Of a DNA stretch of 64,000 bases, positions 10,869 through 22,225 are shown piece by piece (the first letter of the stretch is position 1; the number at the start of each line of letters is the position of its first letter). The notes under the pieces were generated by a model that was not told the origin of the DNA, did not search any database, and worked only from the letters and a program-made list of their open reading frames with translations. The stretch comes from Leptoclinus maculatus (lineage: Eukaryota; Chordata; Actinopteri; Perciformes; Stichaeidae), in contig JAVDOI010000205.1 of NCBI GenBank assembly GCA_032191485.1, positions 56,001 through 120,000 of the forward strand. The letters are read 5' to 3'. The position numbers and the translations under genes were made by a program.

Positions 10869-11978
10869 GGTTTAGACAGTGGCGGGCCGTCAGGGCCTGC
10901 AAAGCCTTCTCTGCTGGCCTAAACAGAATCACAAAAAAAAAAAAAGACCAAAAAAACCAGCTACTGTCTTCCTCAGTTGCTCTGCTTCCAGTGCAGCTTG
11001 TTTTAAGTAGAGCTTTTATCCAATCAGATTTCACCTCTGTGTCTCTAGGTAAGAAGAGAGGCCCGAGGCCTGCAGACTCACAAGTGAATCCATGTGCAGT
11101 TTAAGTGAATGGGGACGATATTGTTGATTGTCATAGTGTTCAACCAATCAGATCTTTAGTTTGACATGTTGGGCGTATTCTTTGACATGTCAGAGCCTGC
11201 TAGTCCCATACTAGCTGGCCCACAATTACGTCAGCATTAGTGCAGCGATTGGATTCTCTCCCAATTTCATCCGCCTGTGGCTCTTGACATGTCAAGACGC
11301 TTGTCTCGGTCACGTGATACGTTACCTCAAAAATTAAGCCCGCAAACTAGCGAAAATGAGTAAAAAACTTTTGAAGGGCCCACTAAGGAGACAGAAGAAG
11401 AGCCTACAACTTCAAAGAAAAAGAAAGCTTCATTTAACAGACAATATCAGGAGTCTAATTAAATATCAGGAGTAATTCTGACGCACCAAACCCACTCTGC
11501 AGAATATGTGTCGACAGAGGAAGATCAGCTGCTGGAGGTTGTAAATGACGGTGGCCTTAAAGGTATGTTTGAGACGACAACTCTGCTGGTGTTTAGGGTT
11601 AAAATCAAGGCTGAATATCCTGAGATCACCACTAAAGCACTGAAGACCCTGCTTCCATTTCACACATCCTCTTTGTGAAGCGGGATGTTCTGCAGTGACA
11701 GCAATCAAAGAAGTAGACTGGACATGAGGAACACACTTCGGGTGTCATTGTCTCATTACCCCAGACGGGACCGTCTGGTTGCAGAGAAACAAGCTCAGGG
11801 CTCCACTGATTCAGCGTTATTGTGAGTTGTATTTTTGATGCATTTAATTTTTGTTTTCATGCCGATCGTATCATTTCGTTGTGTTTATCCGCCACACCTT
11901 GAATGCCGGTCCGTGAAAATATTGTCTTACATCAAACCGGTCCGTGATGCAAAAAAGGTTGTGGACCTCTGGTTTAGA
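10869..11978 (+). mobile_element. hAT deletion derivative with ends of two families
   Basis: The left end CAGTGGCGGGCCGTCAGGG (from 10877) matches hAT copies at 13.67 and 52.34 kb. The right end, GATGCAAAAAAGGTTG then TGGACCTCTG (to about 11970), is the typical terminus of Charlie-type hAT elements. An 8-bp direct repeat GGTTTAGA lies on both sides (10869-10876 and 11971-11978). The right flank continues as the GTTTAGGCAACA-type repeat also found at 52.49 kb, so the insertion site is identifiable. The interior carries remnants of a Charlie-type transposase. The unlike ends inside one target duplication suggest a chimeric element, or one element nested in another with loss of the inner ends. 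Confidence 0.7.
11353..11800 (+). pseudogene. hAT (Charlie-type) transposase remnant, N- and C-terminal pieces
   Basis: A start-like piece (ATGAGTAAAAAAC near 11355) reads MSKKLLKGP and, after frameshifts, TSKKKKASFNRQYQES, like the N-terminus of ZBED/FAM200-type hAT proteins. From about 11525 the C-terminal region follows: EEDQLLEVVNDGGLKG, KALKTLLPFHTSS, then SRLDMRNTLRVSLS and RRDRLVAEKQAQ. The catalytic core between the pieces is missing and frames change several times. It is a deleted, inactive copy. The family-level match is from memory of conserved C-terminal wording. Confidence 0.7.
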
Positions 11979-12320
11979 CAACACAACTACTTGGTTGAGG
12001 TTAGAAAGAAGATCATGTTTTGTATTAGAATAAAAACCGAACAACATATCTTAAAAACTTAACAACGCAGCATAAAAACGTAGCCTAACAATTTAGTTTA
12101 ACAACTTAACAACGTAACAAAACAACGTAACGAAACAACGTAACGAAACAACGTAACGAAACAACGTAACGAAACAACGTAACGAAACAACGTAACGAAA
12201 CAACGCAACAAAACAACATAACAACGTAACAAAATAACGACGTAACCTAACGACGTAGTTTAACAACGTAGCTTAACAGAGTAGCTTAACAATGTAACGT
12301 AACAACGCCACTTGCTCTGA
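11979..12320. repeat. Family C repeat with 13-bp AACAACGTAACG array, copy 1
   Basis: The stretch TTGGTTGAGGTTAGAAAGAA is followed by a 13-bp tandem unit AACAACGTAACGA (clean at about 12110-12205) and decayed units on both sides. The same order, leader then 13-bp array, occurs at 52.49-52.86 kb, so this is one dispersed repeat family carrying an internal array and not two independent arrays. Confidence 0.85.
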
Positions 12321-13439
12321 CCAATATCAAAGACATTCAATGTATCCGTGCTTTGCAGAAATGTACAATGCCTACCTTTTTTTGGCCACTGTGGACGACA
12401 CATTTAGATACTCAGCTGGTGATAAAAAAGCCCTTTGGTTTTTGGTTTGTGACACTTTCAACTTCGCGGTTTTACTGAGCTACAGTGTTACCTCGTCCAA
12501 AGTTACTCACTTTGTAAAATGACCACGTTCAGCGTGGAAAGATGATCTTTATTATTATCTCCTGCACACAAGGTAATAATTTGTTCACAAAGGAGCAGTT
12601 AAATTAAAAAAGTACAAAATTTGCCTCTGAAATGTAATGGAGTAAAAGTATGAAGTAGTAGTATTGTATAAATTGTCTCATGAATGACTAGATAACCTAA
12701 CCCAGGACAGAGATGTTTGATGGAGGCTCTGATAAGCTCTGGTATCCTCTAACAGGTTAAACCTCCCTCACTCTCCCACCCTCAGTAAAGAGGGTGAAAC
12801 CTTGTGATGGTTTGGGATGTGATTCAGAGATTGTGAGTGCAGCTCTTGGCTCGGCCGGTCGCTCTGTGAGGCTGCATGCATCAATGTATTTACTGTTCTC
12901 CTATGTCAGTTTGGAACAGCGAGGCCACCAGCGACTCGCCAATTTACTGACATCACCGGCTAAATAATACCACTTATGAGAATACAAGCCCCGCCCTGAA
13001 GCCGGAGCTTAATTTAGCTCTGAATCACTGCAGCCGTTATGAAAAAGCTTTCAAAAGTGTATTCATGCCTCCAGCGTCTTACCTCCTTTTTCCACTCGAC
13101 TCATCTCCTCACTTCAGCCACTCGAGTCCTCGATGACTCGCAGCCTGCAGAGGGTGCCGGAGTATTCACTCAAGTACTCAAGTACACGTGTGAGGTACTC
13201 GTACTTTAGTGTTCTCTTTTCATGCTCTACTGTAACTTTATGTATCTGACAACTTTAGTTAGTTAAAAGATTAAGATTCAAGAAACAAAACATGTAGTTT
13301 ATAAAATATGAAGTTTAGTTACAAATGTAACTCCTCAACAGTTATTCAAGTACAGCTGAAACAATCAATGAATCATTAAATCAATGAATCAATTAGTCTT
13401 TTATTCAATTAATCCATAAGTCGAGTGACAGAAAATTAA
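12321..13439. other. No gene seen; unique sequence with one candidate regulatory stretch
   Basis: No exon is recognised. About 12790-13110 has mixed composition, with TGCATGCATCAATG, CCGGCTAAATAATACC and AGCTTAATTTAGCTC, and resembles conserved non-coding DNA. From about 13150 the sequence turns into AAGTACTCAAGTAC-like low-complexity repeats. Confidence 0.5.
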
Positions 13440-13673
13440 TAGAGTATTTGTATTGTGTGGAATTAGTTATTTTACTGAGTATTTCCACAAGGTGGTAATA
13501 GTACTTTTAATGTAACAGTCTTTTTTCAGCATGATATAAGTACTCTTATTGAAAGTATTGTTACAGAATGGTATTAGTACTTTTAACATACCAGAGTTTT
13601 TTAACTGTGTGGTTTCAGTACTTTTTACTGTAACTGTAATTATTTTAATGTAGTATTTTCACAGTGTGTATTA
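13440..13673. repeat. Decayed tandem repeat (TACTTTTACTGTAAC type)
   Basis: Irregular repeats of about 45-55 bp built from GTATTTTCACAGTGTG, GTATTAGTACTTTT and TGTAAC words. Related decayed stretches occur at about 7930-8010 and 19290-19470. The hAT element at 13674 is inserted in it, and the repeat resumes briefly after 15335. Confidence 0.6.
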
Positions 13674-14119
13674 CAGTGGTGGGCCATCAGGGCCAGCAAG
13701 GCCTTCTCTGCTGGCCTAGACAGAATCACAGTTATAGCTATTTTATAATTTAATAATTTTTCATAAATACACTACATGTATTATAATATTGTTCCCATTA
13801 TCTTATGTTCTCATTGCACAGCTACTGTCTTCCTCAGTTGCTCTGCTTCCAGTGCAGCTTGTTTTAAGTAGAGCTTTTATCCAATCAGATTTCACCTCTG
13901 TGTCTCTAGGTAGAAGAGAGGCCCGAGGCCTGCAGACTCACAAGTGAATCCATGTGTAGTTTAAGTGAATGGGGACGATATTGTTGATTGTCATAGTGTT
14001 CAACCAATCAGATCTTTAGTTTGACATGTTGGGCGTATTCTTTGACGTGTCAGAGCCTGCTAGCTGGCCTACAAGTACCTGATTGGTCAGTGGGCGAGCC
14101 TGACATGTTGGGTGGTGAC

Positions 14120-14339
14120 AATCCCAATATCTGCTGCCTCTGTCGAGCGGACATTTTCAGCCTCAAACGCATTAAAACGTATTCAAGAAATACAACTGGG
14201 GAGGCTCCACTGTCTTCACTGGCGTCCATGAATCCAGAAGGACTTCTTACTGGAACTAAAACACACGGATGTACTGAACAACCGTGAGATTAAACTCTTT
14301 ATTAACAAAGAAAGGAGGATGGACTTTGTCTTTAAATAG
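14120..14339 (+). pseudogene. hAT transposase C-terminal remnant (ZMYM1-like)
   Basis: Split over frames, this reads SAASVERTFS, then LKRIKTYSRNTTGEAPLSSL, then LLELKHTDVLNNREIKLF and KERRMDFVFK, ending at TAG 14337-14339. This is the C-terminal dimerisation region of hAT transposases and resembles the ZMYM1-like group. The frameshifts, and the direct junction to the 5' region of the element, show that most of the gene was deleted before or during spread. Non-functional. Confidence 0.8.
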
Positions 14340-14573
14340 TGAACAGCAGCTCTGGTAAGTTAAATGTGTTTGTTTTTACATCTGCAGTAGCTTTAATATG
14401 CTTGTTTATATATTATTATTTGTACAACTTGTTTTTATGAAGATGGATTTTTGTTTGGTTTTATATGTGATAGGAACCATTGTTACGTCCTATGTTGCTC
14501 TGGGGACATATTTAGCGGTGCCAGCGTTGCCAACTTGCCGACTTTCTCTCTAAATCTGGTGACTTTCCAAACC

Positions 14574-15082
14574 CTCATGGAGACTTGTTCTGGTGTTGTT
14601 GGAGACTTGTTCTGGTGTTGTTGGAGACTTGTTCTGGTGTTGTTGGAGACTTGTTCTGGTGTTGTTGGAGACTTTTCTGGTGTTGTTGGAGACTTGTTCT
14701 GGTGTTGTTGGAGACTTGTTCTGGTGTTGTTGGAGACTTGTTCTGGTGTTGTTGGAGACTTGTTCTGGTGTTGTTGGAGACTTGTTCTGGTGTTGTTGGA
14801 GACTTTTCTGGTGTTGTTGGAGACTTGTTCTGGTGTTGTTGGAGACTTGTTCTGGTGTTGTTGGAGACTTGTCTGGTGTTGTTGGAGACTTGTTCTGGTG
14901 TTGTTGGAGACTTGTCTGGTGTTGTTGGAGACTTGTTCTGGTGTTGTTGGAGACTTGTTCTGGTGTTGTTGGAGACTTGTTCTGGTGTTGTTGGAGACTT
15001 GTTCTGGTGTTATTGGAGACTTGTTCTGGTGTTGTTGGAGACTTGTTCTGGTGTTGTTGGAGACTTTTCTGGTGTTTTGACT
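14574..15082. repeat. 22-bp minisatellite inside the hAT element, about 23 units
   Basis: Units read GTTCTGGTGTTGTTGGAGAC plus TT, with deletion variants TTTTCTGG and TTGTCTGG. One strand is almost free of C outside CTGG and GAC. The overlapping long frames on both strands are a by-product of the repeat. Confidence 0.95.
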
Positions 15083-15335
15083 CGATGACGTTAAAGCACG
15101 TACGTTCTGCACTGTTGTGAACGAGCAGCGGGTGCTGCCGTGAGCCCCAAAGCACTCACAGGCGGACTCTCACAGCCTCACGCAGCAGTCCCAGGTGTAT
15201 TCTCTACAGTTACTGTATTTATAGGTGTTGAGCTTCATTTTTACACAAAACAAATAATAACGGTAGCTGTGTTTCAGCTGCAGGACAGCAGTGAAGGCCC
15301 AGGTATACAATGCACGGCCCACCACTGGTGTATTA

Positions 15336-15539
15336 GTACATTTACTGTCTGTGACGTCACAAATATTTTGGGTTCATTTTGGGTTTCCTACCTTCTGTAA
15401 ATCATCATCGTTGTGATTCAGCTGAGTCATCAAAAAGAGCGCTGCTGTTTTAAAACGATCCAATCAGGGTTCAGGTGAGTCAGTGTGTCGTTGCCCTCGG
15501 AGACAGACCACACAGGCTGACGGACGCTTAGAAAGAGAG
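15336..15539. other. Short unique stretch
   Basis: Nothing recognised. It contains a CCAATCA word at about 15460 near AAAACGATCCAATCAG, similar in wording to 22.73 kb. Confidence 0.4.
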
Positions 15540-15758
15540 AAGAAGAGGAAGAAGAAGAAGAAGAAGATGAGGAAGAAGAAGTAGAAGAAGAGGAAGAAGA
15601 AGTAGAAGAAGAGGAAGAAGAAGTAGAAGAAGAGGAAGAAGAAGTAGAAGAAGAGGAAGAAGAAGTAGAAGAAGAGGAAGAAGAAGTAGAAGAAGAGGAA
15701 GAAGAAGTAGAAGAAGAGGAAGAAGAAGTAGAAGAAGTAGAAGAAGTGGAAGAAGTTT
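15540..15758. repeat. 21-bp purine minisatellite (GAAGAAGTAGAAGAAGAG)
   Basis: A nearly pure purine strand made of a 21-bp unit of GAA, GTA and GAG triplets, about 9 units, ending in degenerate GAAGTAGAAGAAG. Long homopurine tracts can form triplex DNA. The 99- and 159-codon frames on the minus strand come from this repeat. Confidence 0.93.
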
Positions 15759-15839
15759 AAGACATCTTTCATCCGCTGATGGAAACTGCAGCCAGTCAGA
15801 GGAAGAGGAGACTCTCTGAGCAGCCAATCACAGAGGAGA

Positions 15840-17418
<1,579 letters not shown>

Positions 17419-18834
17419 TTAACCCGTTGAGCCTGAACCCGCCCCCCTCGGTCTGGTGTGGGGGCGGGGGGTGCGAATTCCGATTCAGCTGAACGGCAGA
17501 ATGCAATTTTCAGTAACAAATATAATATTTCCACAAAAATGCAGCATACCATTTGAACGAAGAATCTCCCATGAATCGAAGCATGTGTAACACTTTACAC
17601 ACTCAAAACACAATAAAACACGATCTACGACAACATTCCTAGCCTCGTGCTAAATATCGTCACTTTTTCGCGTTCATTTGGCCGAGATACGCATCAGAAA
17701 TAGCCCCTCAAAAGACGCTAATCAACCGGCCGGCCTAAAGCTGTGTAGTTAGCAGCCGTAGCATTCAAGCACGCTTCGAACCTACAACTCCAATTCCCTC
17801 TCCGGGAAACCCTTCAAAGTTGACCGGGGGGACAGCAGCCCCCAGCAACGATAACTCAGCCAAATAATTATGGGATGGTACTCACGTTTTTGAAGCAAAA
17901 TCATCAAACCGTTTCCTAAAAGTCCATTTTGACCGCGGATTCACCTCATTCTGACCCATTTCCGGCCTAATAAAGTTGTGAAATAAATAAAGGGGGGTCA
18001 AATAAGCTGGGGGACAACATTCCAGCGAGGCTGGACATTCCAGTCTCGCGACTTTTACGCGCCGGGTCCTCGGCTGAGATCGGCATTTTCCGCCGAAACT
18101 AAAGACTTCCTGGTAATTCTGTTAGCGCCATTCGATTGGCTACACCAGACACGTGCGCACAGAGCAAAAAAAACGAAAATTTACCAAACAGGGGCTCTAC
18201 AGTGGCCCAATACACACCAGCTGTTGCGTAATTCTCCCGTAGGTCGCCGGCCTGGAGAGGCTTTGGAGACGGTTCCAGCTCTCCAAAATGATTTCTAACT
18301 GCTGTATGTGATAGATTGTGCATGTAGAAGGATAAAGGAAGTTAAATATATAGTTATTTAGGTTGTAAAAGTACAATGGAACAGCTTGAGAGGCTGTTTC
18401 TCAAATGATGACCTTTCGTGACCTCTCGTACGTTTATGTCTCTAATTATGGCATACTTCACTCAATTCACTCAAATTCTTTTTTCTATTCACTACTGCTG
18501 TCGTTTGCTATGATGGTGGGTGGTTCTAGGCTCCACTGAGCCTCATTTAATATCTTTTTATGAATAATAGTGCTTTTTCACCATACGAATTTGACATTTT
18601 CAAAGTGGAGCTGTGTTCCATCTTCATCTGCTATTAACCAGTAATATATACATAATATTTACTCTATTCATATGAGCAAACCATTCTTAGTGTTAATAAC
18701 CCCTTGGAATTATTAAAAAAGACCTTATAGTTAGAGTGTGGGGCCCCTTCGTTCAGAACCGGAATTTGCGGAATTTGCGGGTGCAGGTTACCAGGCTCCA
18801 GAAGGGTTAGGGTTAGGGTTAGGGTTAGGGTTAA
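17419..18834. mobile_element. Candidate piggyBac-like non-autonomous element
   Basis: The left side has TTAA (17419-17422) then CCCGTTGAGCCTGAACCCGC. The right side, read inward on the minus strand, gives CCCTTCTGGAGCCTGG, TAACCTGCACCCGC and later AAATTCCGGTTCTGAACG; the left side has a matching GAATTCCG...CTGAACGG. These are imperfect inverted ends of about 70 bp. The right TTAA (18831-18834) is reached after a GGGTTA run. The length is about 1.4 kb. No transposase is seen; a 74-codon frame at 18099-18323 has no known motif. The ends fit piggyBac, but they are diverged and the right border is blurred by the repeat. Confidence 0.55.
18804..18834. repeat. Five GGGTTA units (telomere-like) at a transposon border
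   Basis: GGGTTA occurs five times in a row, then A. The run sits exactly where the candidate piggyBac-like end (AAGGG) meets its TTAA duplication. Slippage of AGGGTT would produce a telomere-like sequence without any telomere origin. Confidence 0.8.
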
Positions 18835-19471
18835 TCGACCCTAATCGAACATGTTGACGTGTTTTTATGTGGAAGAGTTCCTTTAAAGCAGAAGGATATT
18901 TTTCCTCAGCTGCTCCTCAGAGGCTGCTGTTAAACAAACAGGTGTGAGAGGTGAAGACACTTTCCTTTAAATAGAAAACACATCTGTTTGGAGTCTGGAT
19001 GGGAAACACATCTGGAGGGGGGGGGGGGGGGAGCCTGTAGCTGGACGTCTCCTAAGGTTAAACGTCCTAAAAATAGCAGGAATGTGTTTCACTTTGGTGT
19101 CGGGGAGACGTTTGAAGTGTTTAATGAGGCTTACAGGAACACAGGAGGGACAAAAGACATGCGAGGAATTCCCACAATGCAACAAGACAGACCAGATACA
19201 CATGCTCACAAGATGCACTGTACTGTAGTACACATGTGAGGTATTTGTACTTTACTTGAGTCTTTTCATGTCATGAAACTACATTTAACTGAATATACTT
19301 ACATAGTACTTTTACTGTATGGTATTAGTAGTTATACTGTAACAGAGTATTTTTACAGTATGGTAATAGTACTTATAATGTAATGTAACACTATTTTTCC
19401 ATTGATGTTACTACTCTTACTGGAAGTATTTTTACTGTGTGATATTAGTACTTTCCATGTACTATATATAC

Positions 19472-19512
<41 letters not shown>

Positions 19513-19678
19513 TGTATATATATATATATAACATGTATTTAAAGCTTCTCTTTACCTGAGTTCACTCTGACTTCAGGTTTCAGACTCGTGTCTCTGCAGC
19601 TGCACCAGCAACAAAGTCCACGAAACAAGTTCAGACCTGCAGGATTCTGGGAGATAGATCTGTGGAGGATAGAGACTG
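18835..19678. repeat. Unique sequence, decayed TACTTTTACTG repeat and (AT)n tract
   Basis: A G run lies at 19017-19030. About 19290-19470 repeats the decayed TACTTTTACTGTATGGTATT type seen at 13.4 kb. An AT microsatellite covers about 19474-19531. No exon is recognised. Confidence 0.6.
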
Positions 19679-19875
19679 ATCCAGACCATCTGAGACCTGA
19701 ACCAGACCATCTGAGACCTGATTCAGACCATCTGAGACCTGATCCAGACCCTCGAGACCTGATCCAGACCCTCGAGACCTGATCCAGACCCTCGAGACCT
19801 GATCCAGACCCTCGAGACCTGATCCAGACCCTCGAGACCTGATCCAGACCATCTGAGACCTGATCCAGAACATCT
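19679..19875. repeat. 20-bp minisatellite (GATCCAGACCCTCGAGACCT)
   Basis: About ten 20-bp units. Outer units carry CATCTGAGACCT and the central five carry CCTCGAGACCT, which includes an XhoI-like CTCGAG palindrome. The variants are spatially ordered, with the derived CTCGAG form in the middle, as expected if the array grows from its centre. Confidence 0.93.
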
Positions 19876-19983
19876 GAGAGTAAGTAGAGAAATATATTGT
19901 TAGAAATGTCCAAATCAATAAAAATAAGATCACGGAAAGGAAATTAGTTTCTGATGAAGCTGCATGTTGTTGGTGCTGCCAGT

Positions 19984-19987
<4 letters not shown>

Positions 19988-20053
<66 letters not shown>
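19988..20053. repeat. (GT)n microsatellite, about 33 dinucleotides
   Basis: A pure TG run. His-Thr and Cys-Val frames across it are artefacts. Confidence 0.98.
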
Positions 20054-20054
<1 letters not shown>

Positions 20055-20500
20055 TTCTGGGGGGCATAATAAACACACTTCGTGAGAGCTTTGAAGAGTC
20101 CTGGTGTGACACAGACCTGCAGGACTCTGGACTCTGTTTGGACTCTCACTTCCTGATAAGTCTTTTCCAAATAAATGGATTGTCTCTCTGGAAAGAAACT
20201 CAGGACGAGCGGGACATTCTTCAGACGGAGACGCTTTGTTTATCAGTTCTCAGCAGATGTGGAGGGACTGGCATCCTTTAAATACCACAGGGGAAAGTAC
20301 TACTCTACTAGTACAAATACTGCATTTTTTAAGTACAAATATCTGCAGGTTAATGTCCTACCAATGTGAAGTGGGATAGAAACCTCATCCTCATTAAGAA
20401 AGAAGGGTGGAAGGAAGGATGCAAGGAAGGAAGGAAAGAAGGAGTAGGGAAGGAAGGATATACATATTTATGATAAAATATCTTATATATTTCGTTTTGT
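20054..20500. other. No gene seen; includes a GGAA-rich stretch
   Basis: Nothing coding is recognised. About 20400-20455 is rich in GGAAGGAA words. Confidence 0.5.
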
Positions 20501-21136
20501 GTCTCTTGTGGTTGTATTGTTTCTCTTTGTGGTTATTTTGTGTCTCTTGTGGTTGTTTTGTTTCTCTTTGTGGTTGTTTTGTGTCTCTTTGTGATTGTTT
20601 TGTGTCTTTGTGATTGTTTTCTGTATCTTTGTGGTCGTTTTGTGTCTCTTTCTGTTAGTTTTGTATCTCTTTGTGGTTGTTTTCTGTATCTTTGTGGTTG
20701 TTTTGTGTCTCTTTGTGATTGTTTTCTGTATCTTTGTGGTCGTTTTGTGTCTCTTTCTGTTAGTTTTGTATCTCTTTGTGGTTGTTTTGTGTCTCTTTGT
20801 GGTTGTTTTGTGTCTCTTTGTGGTTGTTTTGTGTCTCTTTGTGATTGTTTTCTGTATCTTTGTGGTTGTTTTGTGTCTCTTTGTGATTGTTTTCTGTATC
20901 TTTGTGGTTGTTTTGTGTCTCTTTGTGATTGTTTTCTGTATCTTTGTGGTTGTTTTGTGTCTCTTTGTGATTGTTTTCTGTATCTTTGTGGTTGTTTTGT
21001 GTCTCTTTGTGGTTGTTTTGTGTCTCTTTGTGGTTCTTTTGTGTCTCTTTGTGATTGTTTTCTGTATCTTTGTGGTCGTTTTGTGTCTCTTTCTGTTAGT
21101 TTTGTATCTTTTTGGGGTTGTTTCGTGTCTCTTTAA
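20501..21136. repeat. 21-bp minisatellite (TTTTGTGTCTCTTTGTGG), about 30 units
   Basis: The basic unit is 21 bp with variants TGTGATTG, TCTGTATC and TTTCTGTTAG. Groups of units repeat in the same order (for example the CTGTATC unit, then GGTCG, then CTGTTAG near 20625, 20730 and 21060), showing higher-order duplication. The 198- and 184-codon frames are by-products. Confidence 0.94.
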
Positions 21137-21894
21137 AAAGTGTCTCTGATCCCAGTAGGCTGCTCAGTATTTTATTGATTGGACACAGTTGAGTCCATTC
21201 GATTGATCAGAAATGTGTATTAATGTAAGTATGTGGGGTCAAACAGATGTTCTGTTGTCTCCAAACTGACAAGTTGTTGTCCGGAGAACATGAGAACCAC
21301 ATGATGCTGTTGATCAACACGTTAATGATTTATATGAGTCTGTTTCTGTTCTCACGGCTCTTCTCACACAAAGACGTTATGCAACGATGTTCCTTGGGAG
21401 AAAAAAACCCAAAGCAGCTTCAATGAAAGACAAACAGGCGGCAGGAAGATGGAGAGTCTGATATCGCTCCACCTGTCTGAGGAAAGATAGCAAAGCTTTT
21501 CAGCTAATGGACGTTTGTTTTTCTGATTTCTGTCCAGCTGAAGCTTTAGTGGCGCGTGGGAACGGAAGAAGTCCGTCTTTAACACAAAGCACGCGGTTGG
21601 CTTCTGGTTCTGAGGCACGATTTCATGATGAACGTCTCTGGAGCTCGGCCATTCGTTATGATAATGTAGACGCCCATCGATCGGATTATAAAACTAAACT
21701 ATAACTTCATGTGGAGACTTTACTGCTCTCACGTCTTTTCAGAAAGAGTCTCATGTTTTCAGAGGGACTCTGGTGTCTAACACGTCCTCATAACGTCCGT
21801 CCACCGAAACAACATATACTGTTATGATCAACGTAGTTTGAAGCACTTCAATAAAAAGCTGCATTTTTTTCTATGAGCAAGGCATTGGTTAGTT
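21137..21894. other. No gene seen; unique sequence
   Basis: Short frames at 21364-21618 and 21507-21704 overlap on opposite strands and lack known domains. Nothing else is supported. Confidence 0.45.
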
Positions 21895-22225
21895 CAGGGT
21901 CCAGAAACCCCCAGAGACCACCTGAGACCCCTGAGACCACCTAAGACCACCTGAGACCACCCAAGACTACCTGAGACCACCTAAGACCACCTGAGACCCC
22001 TAAGACCACCTGAGACCCCTGAGACCACCTGAGACAACCTAAGACCCCTGAGACCACCTGAGACAACCTAAGATCCCTGAGACCACCTGAGACCACCTGA
22101 GACAACCTAAGACCCCTGAGACCACCTGACACCACTTGAGACAACCTAAGACCCCTGAGACCACCTGAGACCCCTGAGACCACCTGAGACAACCTAAGAC
22201 CCCTGAGACCACCTAAGACCCCTCT
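21895..22225. repeat. Short-unit repeat (GAGACCACCT / GAGACCCCT)
   Basis: Nine- to ten-base units GAGACCACCT, AAGACCCCT and GAGACAACCT alternate irregularly. Blocks of about 43 bp recur (CCTAAGACCCCTGAGACC). Confidence 0.9.

Larger units (their letters stand above)
13666..15335 (+). mobile_element. hAT non-autonomous element with intact 8-bp target duplication
   Basis: The terminal inverted repeats are CAGTGGTGGGCCATCAGGG (from 13674) and TGCACGGCCCACCACTG (to 15327). The 8-bp duplication GTGTATTA is perfect at 13666-13673 and 15328-15335. The 1,654-bp element holds a 5' region shared with the copies at 10.88 and 52.34 kb, a hAT transposase C-terminal remnant and a large 22-bp minisatellite. 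It cannot encode a working transposase. Confidence 0.92.

Noticed and set aside
14451..15155. Several overlapping frames of 170-210 codons on both strands
   Set aside because: They follow the 22-bp tandem repeat, which lacks stops; there is no domain and no splice context.
18804..18834. Interstitial telomere or chromosome-fusion point
   Set aside because: Only five units, exactly at a transposon-TTAA border; slippage is a simpler source.
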